From Parachlorella kessleri (taxonomy: Eukaryota > Chlorophyta > Trebouxiophyceae > Chlorellales > Chlorellaceae), in NCBI GenBank assembly GCA_001598975.1, contig BBXU01001396.1:1-45166 (forward strand): a stretch of DNA of 45,166 nucleotides. Reading direction: 5' to 3'. Below the pieces are notes generated by a model. It made no database searches and had not been told where the DNA came from. It saw only the letters and a program-made list of their open reading frames with translations. This document shows positions 34,579-43,626 of the stretch, one piece after another; within the stretch, counting starts at the first letter, position 1; the number at the start of each line of letters is the position of its first letter. Made by a program: the position numbers and the translations under genes.

Positions 34579-37500
34579 TCAGTCACCACTCATCCTTGGG
34601 ACGACATGAAGCGCATCCCCGCTTTCCAGCCCGTAGTCTGCTGCGGTGCGATCCCTTTCCAGATGCCGCCCCGCATGGATGAGGCGTACTTGCTCCGGCG
34701 GGATCCCTGTCTGCACAACTTGCAGCAGAGAAACTTGCAGCAGTGCTTGCGCACTTGCCTCGAGGGCAATCCAACCCAAGCAACCAACATGCTCGGAAAA
34801 GCCTCAGAGCCTCGACTGCTGGGAAGTCGAGCTCCCGGGCAGCCCGAAGCTGTGAGAGCAGATGGATGCACTTGTGCACTGCTTGCAAACTGACCCGTCA
34901 CCCTTGTTGCTAACCAAAGCATGCAACTCCAACCGTCAGCTCCCCTACTGTCAAAGCCTTATAGTTGCTATCCTCACCCTCGCTCTCCCAAATGTTGCTG
35001 ACACACACTGCAGTCAATGCAAGTCCCAGAGCTTTGCTTTGTCATAGCAATGGCCAGAACAACATTGAGCAGATGCGATCGGTGGTCCATTTGTAAGTAC
35101 AAAGTAGTACCCCTTCCACGGTAGCTTACCTCATCATGGTATGCAAGCACAATGCTGGCGATGGTTGCAAAGCGGCTGACAGTCAGGGTGTCCGTCACAT
35201 CCGGCATCACGGTCAAGAAGGTAAGCTCGATCAAGTCATCCGCTGCAACGCCTTCATGGTCATCGCATGGAGCTGTGTGGCCCTCGCCTGCCTGCTGGCT
35301 TGGCACCCCAGCACTACCAGGAGCCCCGGAAGCGTCAGCCTGCAGCAGATAGATGACAACCCATGTTGAGCTGTTGGCCAGGTCAACCAGCCTTAGAAGT
35401 CAGGCTGGGACTGGCGAGGCTCAGCTGGAAGAGTCAGCACACAGCTGCTTGCCTCTACCGCTGCTTGCCTCTATTGCTGCTTGCCTTTACTGTCAAATAG
35501 CAAACAGTTGCATGACCGCACACCTTGACGCAGGAACCCTGCCCTCTTAGTGTCCCGGAAACCCTAAAACTCGTGGGACCTGTCAAGCGCCCATAGCGAC
35601 TGTAGGGCTAGGATGAACTCTTTCCACACATACAGAAAAGAACTTGGTGACCCACGCCATCCACGCCATAAAACGAGGGGAACGCGACATACATGCTAAG
35701 CCGTGATGTGCTGCACCCCGCCACTAATAGCAGCCACATGCGCCTGCACTCGAGAGTACAGCATCCCCATCATGGGGTGCACCCACCTGGGGAACAGCAG
35801 TACGGCGTGCCTTGCCGCTTCTACCCTCACTTCCGCAAGCGGCTGTCCGCTTTGCCGCACTGCCCCGTGCGTCACTGGGACCTGCTTGCTTTGCTGAGGC
35901 AGCTACCTGGTCCTCTTCAGCCTTCAGCACCCCACCGGCTACCAGGGTGCCCACCACCCCTGACCTTGCTGCTAGCGCAACTGTGCCTGCTGCTTCCTGC
36001 CACGCCTCGGCCGCTGCCGCATTTCTTGTTAATGCCGCCCCCAGCAACAGCGGCTGCCCTGAGCTAGGCTCTCCTTACACAAGAGTGGTTGCTGCAGGGG
36101 CAGCTTCATCCCTGCTCGCATTCACGCTGTCATGCGTCTGGCTGAACTGCGCCATGAGGTCAGCGCCAGACATCGGTGGGTACCTGCCAAACATCAAACC
36201 AGCAGTGTGCATTGTTGGCGAGAGGACAAGGGCCCAGGAGGCGCGGCACACGAGGTACTTAACATGGTCAGCATCTTCAGAAGTGGAAGGGTGTGCAACA
36301 TGTTAGTCAGGCAACCAGGTCTGGGAGACTACGTTGATTCCACCTTTACAAAGCCGGCCGCCACCTTGTCCATGCAAGTACCCAGATGTCTGTGTGCAGC
36401 AGGGGAACTACTTGCCTGCGTGAGGCCACCGCATGCCCAGCCGCATCCAGCGCTTCACTGAAGTCTATGCAGGCGGCAGGCGCAGCCAGCAGCTTGAAGG
36501 TTAGGCTGTACGGGGCGGCTGGCCAGCCTTAGACGCCACCTGCGGCACCCAAAAGCTTGAAACAAGTCAGCGGAAGTCGGTGGGGGGTAACGACCGGCAG
36601 ACCAGCTTGAGCAGATCCAATACGGGGGCTTGCAAGTAAAGCATGCGATGCCATCTTCGACACTGCTGCAACACAGGCAACCAGCACAGGACGTGAAAAT
36701 CATCCAATGAAGGCTTGGCCCATGAAAATCTTAAGGGAAGAAGTGACACTGGAAGTATGCGACGTTAGCGGCACTTACCACTCGGTGCTGAGCTGCCGGC
36801 AGCAGGCCGCAGAGCGAATACTCCAGCGTGTGGCCAGGCATCAGCAGCACCTGGTCCTCGCCCAGCGGATCCACCGCCTGCCACTCCCCATACACATCCT
36901 TCACCTGCAAAGGAGTGCCGACAGCTGACTGACCACAACCAAAGGTCGTGAGAGCATGCAATGCCGCTTGCTAGGCCATACGTTGCTGGCAGACACCATT
37001 TTAAGTAGGAGCTTGACAATACAAGCTCATGGCCCCTTCCTGACCAGACATTGCAGAAAGTGCAGCGGAACGTCATCAGCACACCTTAGCTGCAAGCAGC
37101 TTTGCCACTGCTCAGCTTTGGTTCCGCACCTGCAGGCCTGCCTGCCCTGGGGCATACACCAGTGTCAGCAAGCTGCGGTCGACATGCGCCGCACAGGGGC
37201 CTTCTGCTGGCAAGCCTACAGCGGCCGTACCCCTTGACGCCTGCCCGGCTGCTGCCCCGACCGCTGCCGCTGCTGGGCTGTACCGAAAGGCTTGCAGCAG
37301 TGGCAAGGACCAACGCTGCATGCATGTGAAATACAAGAAATCAATCTCTGTTGCAAGCAAGGACCTCATGAAGAACCGACCACAGCTCACCCCAGCAAGC
37401 CCACTTTCCGCCGTCTGGTGGATATTACATATGGGCACGTCATTTGAACCTGGGACTTGCACAAGAAAGCCTGGCAACGCCGTGCATGCTCATGCACCTG

Positions 37501-38243
37501 TTGGTTCAATGGTGGTGTCTCGACGAGCGACAGCAGGGCTCTTTGTGGAAGTCGCACGCCTCGGCTGGCTGCTATGCAAGTCAGCACATGGGCGCACACT
37601 TCCTGAGCCACTGTCATTGCCTGCATGGTTGGGATGGCGAAATTCTTGTTTGTGCGCTTTGGCTCCCCTCGAGACATGCCTCGCTCCAATGAAAGGCCCT
37701 CAGGCTGCTACACTCTGCCGTGGGCTGGTGAGCGGTCACCATTATGTAGTCCTCATGTGTGCACTCTGCTCAAGACACTCCCAGAACCAGCGGGTCCTTG
37801 GCAGTCATGGAGGTGTGCACCCAAATTTCAGTCCGCCCTTCTGTCCTTCCTTCTTTCAGCAGCGCACCATATCATTGAAAGACAGGCTAGGCAGCACACA
37901 CCTTCTGCAGGACGCTGTGCTGCTGGGTGCTCAGCACGCCCGCCTGCCAGGGCCCACTCCTGTATGTGAAGACCTGCTTGTAGCCCAGGTCAATGCAGCC
38001 CCCTCCTCCTGCTTGGCCTGGTACGCTGAGTGGGAGAATTTGCCGTTCAAGCAAGTCATAGGCAGTCTGCAGAGCAGCCTGATGCCTGCCCCCGCCCCTG
38101 AGCTGCACTGTCATACAGCCATTGAGAACCAAGGCTTTGAAGGCAGCGTCGGCGTTTCGCTGCCAAGCTATATCAGTGACCTCAGGAGAAACCAGCTGGT
38201 TCAGGCGGCCCTTATGCTGCTTCAAGCCATGATCACTGATCAT
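34579..38243 (-). pseudogene. 2-oxoglutarate/Fe(II) dioxygenase-SUMO-like fusion, copy 4 (frameshift and nonsense codon)
   Basis: Exons are 37902-38243, 37498-37620, 37130-37315, 36779-36904, 36416-36539, 35787-36183, 35130-35339 and 34579-34710. The start used is the ATG opening MISDHGLKQHKG; the frame stays open upstream to an ATG at 38444. AHVDRSLLTLVYAP and AAQHRV are intact. Exon 5 is 124 bases, against 125 in copies 1 and 3, and the missing base falls at the RxS site near 36508-36514, shifting the frame. Exon 6 has an in-frame TAA at 36075-36077, after which the same frame continues to the exon end. Intron 5 uses a GC donor (AG|GCAAGT). The SUMO-like end is well kept: GIPPEQVRLIHAGRHLERDR, then ADYGLESGDALHVVPRMSGD. 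Two independent lesions make this a likely pseudogene; assembly error is less likely than for copy 2 but not excluded. Confidence 0.72.
35445..35492. repeat. Three tandem 16-bp units in intron 6 of copy 4
   Basis: Three imperfect copies of CTGCTTGCCTCTACCG occupy 35445-35460, 35461-35476 and 35477-35492. They lie inside the intron that separates the linker exon from the first SUMO-like exon. Confidence 0.85.
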
Positions 38244-38665
38244 GGTACACTTTTCCAGACTGTGTATAGCGCTGCCTTCACTCTTGACAGTAGGGTCTCC
38301 ACCAGTGGCAGTACTCTCGACAATGTCGAGAGTAGGACAAATCGACATGCAAATCGAACAAACAAAGGGCCATGCTTGGCGTGCTGCGTTATGTTGGTTC
38401 GGGCGCCAGGCATGACTCAAAGGTGCGCATTGCAAACAGAGCACTACTCTATGTTGACGCTACCATTGGTATATAGGTAGTCCGCTGAGGAAAAGGCGGG
38501 CATGCACAATACAAGATGAGGCAGAGTCCGGCCAATAGCTCTCGCGGGTATGGGACAGCGTCATGACGTTTATTATCTATTCTCGCAGGCTTGCAGCACC
38601 CTGCGATACTTAATTTGTAGGACCCTGGGGCAGTGCTGGCCATGTGATATCCGGGCAGAACACCC
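38244..38665. promoter_or_regulatory. Divergent promoter region between copy 4 and the ankyrin gene
   Basis: The two genes are head-to-head with about 420 bp between the proposed start codons. A TATATA sequence with an adjacent CCAAT (read on the minus strand) lies around 38464-38475 and could serve copy 4. A 10-bp perfect inverted repeat with a 3-nt loop is at 38312-38334. All assignments are by eye. Confidence 0.35.
38312..38334. repeat. Short perfect hairpin upstream of copy 4
   Basis: TACTCTCGAC, AAT loop, GTCGAGAGTA. It lies about 70 bp upstream of the ATG used for copy 4, thus in its probable 5' UTR, or in coding sequence if the upstream ATG at 38444 is used. Confidence 0.8.
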
Positions 38666-40774
38666 ATGAGAACACCCTTCTGTACGAGGCTTACAAATAC
38701 CTTCTATGACACCCCATAAGTTGCAACACTGTCAGCTGCAGGAGTCTTCAAACAGGCAGCGCAGCAGAGCAGTGGGGTGGTGACAGCAGTGCCGCGCTCA
38801 GCTTCTCCAGCCCCGGTGCTCAGCAGCAAAGCTCTCAGCCCGAGGCACAAGCCCAGCCGCAGAGCAGCCCCACAGCCGTGGCCTCCACCCGCCTTGTGCA
38901 AGGATCACCCCGCTTCCCTGGTAGCCCTGAGGCAGCGCTTCCTGCCAGTGGTAGCCAAACAAGCCGTGGTCGCAGCGGTAAAGCCGACCGAACCGAGCTA
39001 CACCTTGCAGCCTGGCAGGGGCGGGTGGTGGATGTGTGTCACTTGGTGGGGTGTGGTTATGATGTCAACGCGGTTGACAGCGGCGGCTGCACGCCGCTTC
39101 ACTTAGCTTGCAAGGTAGGTGGCATGCTTGCCTTGAACGACCAACTGAGCTTCCATAACCTGCCTCCTTCCCTTAAGGTTTAGGGTGCACAACTATGTCT
39201 CGTATAAGGTGGCGTAGTCTCATTGCTGCCATGCAGCCCTCCACTCACGGCTCGCAAATCGTATTTCGCAGGAGTCTACCTTCCTCGTATGCCATTTGCC
39301 TCCCTCACGCTCATGCTTGCAGGCTGGGTATGCCAAGCTGGACATCCTATTCAGGCAGGACGCAGCACAGCAGCTTGAAACGGTCCAGGCCTTACTCCGA
39401 CTCGGCGCCAGCGTGCACTCGAGGACCGTCGATGGCCGCACAGCCCTCCACTTTGCGGCTCGCACGGGATGCTCGCAAACCATCAAGCTGCTGCTAGCAG
39501 CTGGAGCAGACTTGGATGGCCATGACTCCCAAGGCTGGACAGCAGCGCACTTCGCGGCCTATCGTGCACATGCTGAAGCCTTGCAGGAGCTGCTGGTGGC
39601 TGGGGCGGACCCCCTGCAACAGACAGCAGCTTCAGGGGACCCATTGCTGTCCTGCAAGACACCTAGGGGGCTGCTGGAGGCAAGGCCAGCAGGGCAGAAG
39701 GGCCTGGAGGGACGCGAGGTGTGCCTGCAGCTGCTGCTTGCCGCAGAGGTGAGTGACTCCGAACCCTTTTCTCGCCTTGTGTATCGTGCTGACGCTCCGA
39801 ATGCCAGTCTCATTGCAGTCAAGTTGCATGATCCTGGGGTTGAGTGGCTGAGGCGTTTGGTTGATAAGTAGAGTGCACACTCACCCCATGGCTGCTCTCT
39901 TGCTTCATTTCAAGGAGCTTGTGCACCTTTGTTTGTGCAGGATGAGCTGTCATTGTCGCTGGGCACACAAGTGCGTCAGCTGCAGCTGCAGCTGCTGACT
40001 GTGCAAAGCAAGCTGCATGAAAGGCTACTTGCAGCCGAGCAGAGCAGCAGCAGGCCGGCCTCTGGCAAGGCGCTGCCAACCAAGCAGACCTACCTTGAGG
40101 GCGCACTGAATGACCCATTTGATTTGTCTATGTGCCAGCCTGGGCAGCAGCTGTGGCAACCGCAGCATGATGCCCAGTTGCTGCGTGCACAAGAGGCAGC
40201 AAAGGACGTTGAGAGTGGTGACAGCGAGCCTCCAGACCAGCTGGTACAAGAAGTGGCTGAGGCCGCCATGCTTCATGGCCAGGCTGTGGAGCAAGACTCT
40301 GACATGTCCTGGCTTGCGCAGCAGCTGCAGTTGTTGTCACTAGAGAGGGACGCTGCCCTGGCGGAGCTGCTGTCCCTGAGGAGCCTGCTGCAGCAGGCCA
40401 GGCATGAAAGGAACACCGCCTGGGCCGAGGCAGCAGCAGCGAGCCAACAGCTGCGACAAGCGCTGGCTGCACAGCAACGGCGACAGCAGCAGCTGGGAAG
40501 CAGTTTGAGTGGGTCTGCTGCAGAAAGTGTGGAGCAAGGCCTGGGCCTGCAGCTGCAGCGGATGCAGCAGGAGTGCCTGGCGGCCCAGGAGAAGATAGCA
40601 GCCTTGAAATCCAGCAGCAGCGCTTTGGGTCAGGAAGTTCGGCAGACACAGGAGGTCTTAGTCTCAGCAGTTTGTGGGCTGGAAAGCAGCTCAGAGACAA
40701 GATCAGCGGTGCCTGGCAGTTATGGCATGAGAAGGCAGCGCCCCCCAAATAGAGGAAGTCAGGGGTTGCTTTGA
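38666..40774 (+). CDS. Ankyrin-repeat protein with C-terminal coiled coil
   Basis: Exons 38756-39114, 39323-39748 and 39941-40774 join in phase; donors are GTAGGT and GTGAGT, and acceptors end in CAG. A 16-bp first exon at 38666-38681 (MRTPF) with an intron to 38755 also fits the phase and gives 544 residues, but this start is tentative. A Ser/Gln-rich N-terminus is followed by ankyrin repeats: TELHLAAWQGRVVDVCHLV, then GGCTPLHLACK, GRTALHFAARTGCSQTIKLL and GWTAAHFAAYRAHAEALQEL. The last 270 residues are Gln/Leu/Ala-rich and strongly predicted to form coiled coil (LQLQLLTVQSKLHERLLAAE; LQRMQQECLAAQEKIAALKS). Such proteins act as cytoplasmic scaffolds or adaptors; no partner can be named. The gene is divergent from copy 4 of the dioxygenase-SUMO-like array and may share its promoter region. 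Confidence 0.75.
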
Positions 40775-40850
40775 GGCCCACTTGTCTATCTTGGAGGCAA
40801 CTTCAACTTGGCTGGGAAAAATTGTAGTTCAGGAAGAAGCTGCTGTATCC

Positions 40851-40894
40851 CAACGGCGCCGTTGCCTTTTGTTGTGCCGGCACAACAAAGGGCA
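40851..40894. repeat. Two adjacent palindromes downstream of the ankyrin gene
   Basis: CAACGGCGCCGTTG (40851-40864) is a perfect 14-bp palindrome. Right beside it is a 22-bp perfect palindrome, TTTGTTGTGCC plus its complement (40868-40889), whose arms extend outward to about 40863-40894 with one T-G wobble. They lie 77-120 bp after the stop codon and would form strong hairpins in the 3' UTR. Confidence 0.85.
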
Positions 40895-41418
40895 GTTTCC
40901 TGGCAGGACCCTTATGGACTGGTGTAGATAGACTACTGCCAGGTTGATGGGAGATAACAAGAATGGAGATTAGGGGCAGCTATATCTTATGCTTACAGAT
41001 CAGGAGAAGGTACAGGCACCCTAGCAGTGAGCTAGCACGTTAGCACTTAGCACTGAGACCGAGAGGCACCTCCCCCTTATAGTAGCATAACATCCAGCCC
41101 TGCCCGTCCAGTCCAGCCCAGCTCTACTCCCTGTTTGCACTACCTGCCACCCATGCTAATAACTATGGGATCGAGATCCCTTGTCAGTCACCCAAATCCT
41201 CGCCGTCCGCAACAGTGATGTCGAACACAAAAACAGAGAGACCCTCACAGCAGCCTTTGTGCCGCCAAATACCATACTGGCTTACTAGTACGAAATGGTG
41301 TGGCAAGTGTGTATGTCCAGCTGCACCGGGCTGCCCAGATATTCAGTCCAAGCACAATGCATGCAACCTCGGGGCTGGAGGCCGTGGTGACAACCCAACA
41401 TGGTGCCCCCACCTGTTA
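40895..41418. other. Intergenic interval between converging genes
   Basis: This region lies between the 3' end of the ankyrin gene and the 3' end of the small minus-strand gene. It should hold both 3' UTRs. No open frame of interest or RNA gene was recognised. Confidence 0.4.
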
Positions 41419-41965
41419 CTAGAACGTGTAACCTTTGCTTGTCATGGTCCTCTCGATCAGCTCAATCCTCTCTCGACACTTGCAAATATTTGCCGTCACT
41501 GCTGCAGCTGCTGCCGCCACGAGCGCCAGGGACGCACCAAGGGTGATCGCGTGGAGCACCCAGCCTCCGGCTGCTGCAACAGAGGTCCCCGCCAGGATGT
41601 CTTCGTAGCGAGACAACTGCAATACACAATGGGTTTCACAACTCAGTGAGAAAGCCGGGCTGGCAAACATGCTTTAAGCACTGTTTAGTATGTGGAAGGT
41701 ACTCAGTGAGGAGTAGTGTAACGCAGCATTACACGAGAAGTAGCACCAGACGCACTACTGTGCACCTGTTATGGGCTCTTGCAGTGCAGGTTGCACAACG
41801 GCATTAGGAGCATGCCAGCATTGCTGCAATGCTAGCCCACCCGCCTAGACGCACCTTCTCCTGGTGAACCTTGCGTAGGCCACGGAGGTACTGCTCGTCA
41901 TACTGATGCAAATAGTTTCTTCCAGGCCAGCTGGGCATCTCGGGCACAGAGTAGTGAGGAGCCAT
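41419..41965 (-). CDS. Small single-pass membrane protein, unknown
   Basis: There are two exons, 41855-41965 (37 codons, start MAPHYSVPEMPSWPG, donor GTGCGT) and 41419-41616 (acceptor CAG before LSRYEDILAG, stop TAG), giving 102 residues in phase 0. Residues 47-80 form one hydrophobic segment rich in Ala and Leu (ITLGASLALVAAAAAAVTA), followed by a charged tail (CRERIELIERTMTSKGYTF). It could be a small organellar or endomembrane protein; I do not recognise the family. An upstream in-frame ATG at 42028 would add 21 residues. Confidence 0.6.
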
Positions 41966-42192
41966 CGTATGTTCTTTTAAGCGGAATGAGTTGGTCTGGG
42001 GTAATCGAATAATACTTGTTAGGTACATATTGCTCTGCGTGACCTGACAGCGTTTATGGGGCTCGAACGTTTGGCGCGCTTGCAGCGCGGCGCGCTTGCA
42101 ACGTGGTTGCGCGCGTGAGGACAGTGACTACAAAAAGCACACTCACAACTTGAGGCATAGACGGTTTCCCACAGCGCTGAGGTGGTCCTTCC
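41966..42192. promoter_or_regulatory. Divergent promoter between the two small genes
   Basis: The short interval contains a CG-rich patch around 42070-42115 made of overlapping GGCGCGCTTGCA-like units. No TATA box was recognised. Confidence 0.35.
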
Positions 42193-42495
42193 ATGTCTTC
42201 TGACCTGGACTACTCCACGGGTATGGACTACATCACAGGCTACACCGGGCAAACCCCAGACGAAGCAAGACTGAGCTACACTGCTGCGTGCCAGAACATT
42301 GTGCAGAACTTAGTTGGGTTGGGCACTCATGATGCACCGACTTACCAGCTAGTTGCAACTGTTATGTCAAGAGCCAGCATGATCGCGAACTTTGTTGCCT
42401 GTGCAAAACGCAATCTGCCATTTGCAAGCTCTGGGTTGCTGGAGCGCAGCGCGGCCCTTGACACTGTGCAGCATCTGGAGCAAGCTCCAGCATAG
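42193..42495 (+). CDS. Small unknown protein, single exon
   Basis: An open frame of 100 residues starts MSSDLDYSTGMDYITGYTGQ and ends EQAPA at TAG. Composition looks protein-like (ARLSYTAACQNIVQNLVGLG), with no membrane segment and no recognised domain. It is divergent from the small membrane-protein gene, with 227 bp between start codons, consistent with a shared promoter. Additional 3' exons are possible. Confidence 0.45.
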   Translation: MSSDLDYSTGMDYITGYTGQTPDEARLSYTAACQNIVQNLVGLGTHDAPTYQLVATVMSRASMIANFVACAKRNLPFASSGLLERSAALDTVQHLEQAPA

Positions 42496-43626
42496 CAGGC
42501 TCCTGGTGGTGAGGACTCCGCTGCTGACCTGGCTCCAGAGCAGCTCACTCTGGACCCTTGTATGCAAAGACACAGCTTCCAGCGTGACAGACAGCACGAC
42601 AGCCCTGCAACAGTATCAGTGATTGGAACAAAAATACCCTCTTGGACCATTCTGGCAAGGTTGCAGGGGTGCACCTCTTTTGTATTGCGATTAAGTAAGT
42701 GCGTAGAGGGGTGGGAAGTAGTGCATGAGGAGGCAACTCCTACTTGGTATATGCGATGGGTCGTCAACAAAGGCGTGCCAGTAGGGTTCAGACTTGTTAC
42801 CTATCCATTCACTGGGAGCACTTCTTCCCCACCTCTGGCGCATCAATATCACTTCAGTGCAGGCATATATGGTCAGGTCACCAAACGATCCGTCATTCAG
42901 TGCTGCTTTCAGCGGGATTTCGAGGCACCTGCAGGCTGATAAGACCAGTCTTCAATTATCGCTGTAGCTACAGCTCCCATTTGCGCCACCGCTGCTGCCC
43001 TGCGCTATTACACTGCGTGTATGTTTTACAACACGGGCGAGGCTGAGCAGTGGGAAAACTGTCGTGTACAGCAGCACTGTGCCAGGTGACCTGACCCTGC
43101 AAGCAGCAGTGCTGGGCAGATGAGTACTGGTCGACGAACCCAACCTAATCATAGCGATGGACGCCTCCAGCAAATCAATGCCACCTTGAACAGGTGTATC
43201 TCACCGGAAACAATTCCTGCTGTCAAACAAAGCCGCCAATAGCTACGCACGGCGCGCTTCACAATAAGCAAAACATGCACAAGAGCAGTGCAGAACCTGG
43301 TAAACAATAGCGGTTGCCTGTCATGTCTGTCCATTGTCAGCAAGCACCAGACTGGATCTGGCAACTAGGAAGGTAAGGGCCAAAGCCAGCCATACTTTGG
43401 CCACGTCCACAATGCGGCTAACAAGGCACAATGCAGCCTCATGCCTTGCACTGCCTAGTATTAGGTTGCATGCTCCTACTCCAAATAGCCACAATGACCT
43501 GTCAATGTCATCAATCACTGCTCACTCCTCCAACACAGTTGAGAGGGAACCCTGAATAGCTGCAGGCTCGGTAGAGGGGCTGCCAATGTGCATGCCTGCC
43601 AAAGCCCCCCGCACGCCCAAGCACTC
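42496..43626. other. Interval without a confident gene
   Basis: An open frame on the plus strand at 42562-42939 (containing WVVNKGVPVGFRLVTYPF) and minus-strand ones at 43149-43518 exist. None could be tied to splice sites or a domain. The interval should include the 3' UTR of the gene at 43627. Confidence 0.35.

Noticed and set aside
35445..35492. CRISPR-like array
   Set aside because: Three contiguous 16-bp units without spacers in an intron of a eukaryotic gene are a minisatellite.
30014..36077. Reassignment of TAA to glutamine to rescue copies 2 and 4
   Set aside because: Copy 3 ends with TAA exactly where the other copies end with TGA, and the unknown gene at 17.4 kb also appears to stop at TAA. 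The copy 4 frameshift would remain in any case.
37320..38480. A 386-codon plus-strand open frame over copy 4 exons
   Set aside because: It lies antisense to exons 1 and 2 of copy 4, whose codon pattern, splice sites and homology to the other copies are clear. Low stop density in GC-rich DNA explains it.
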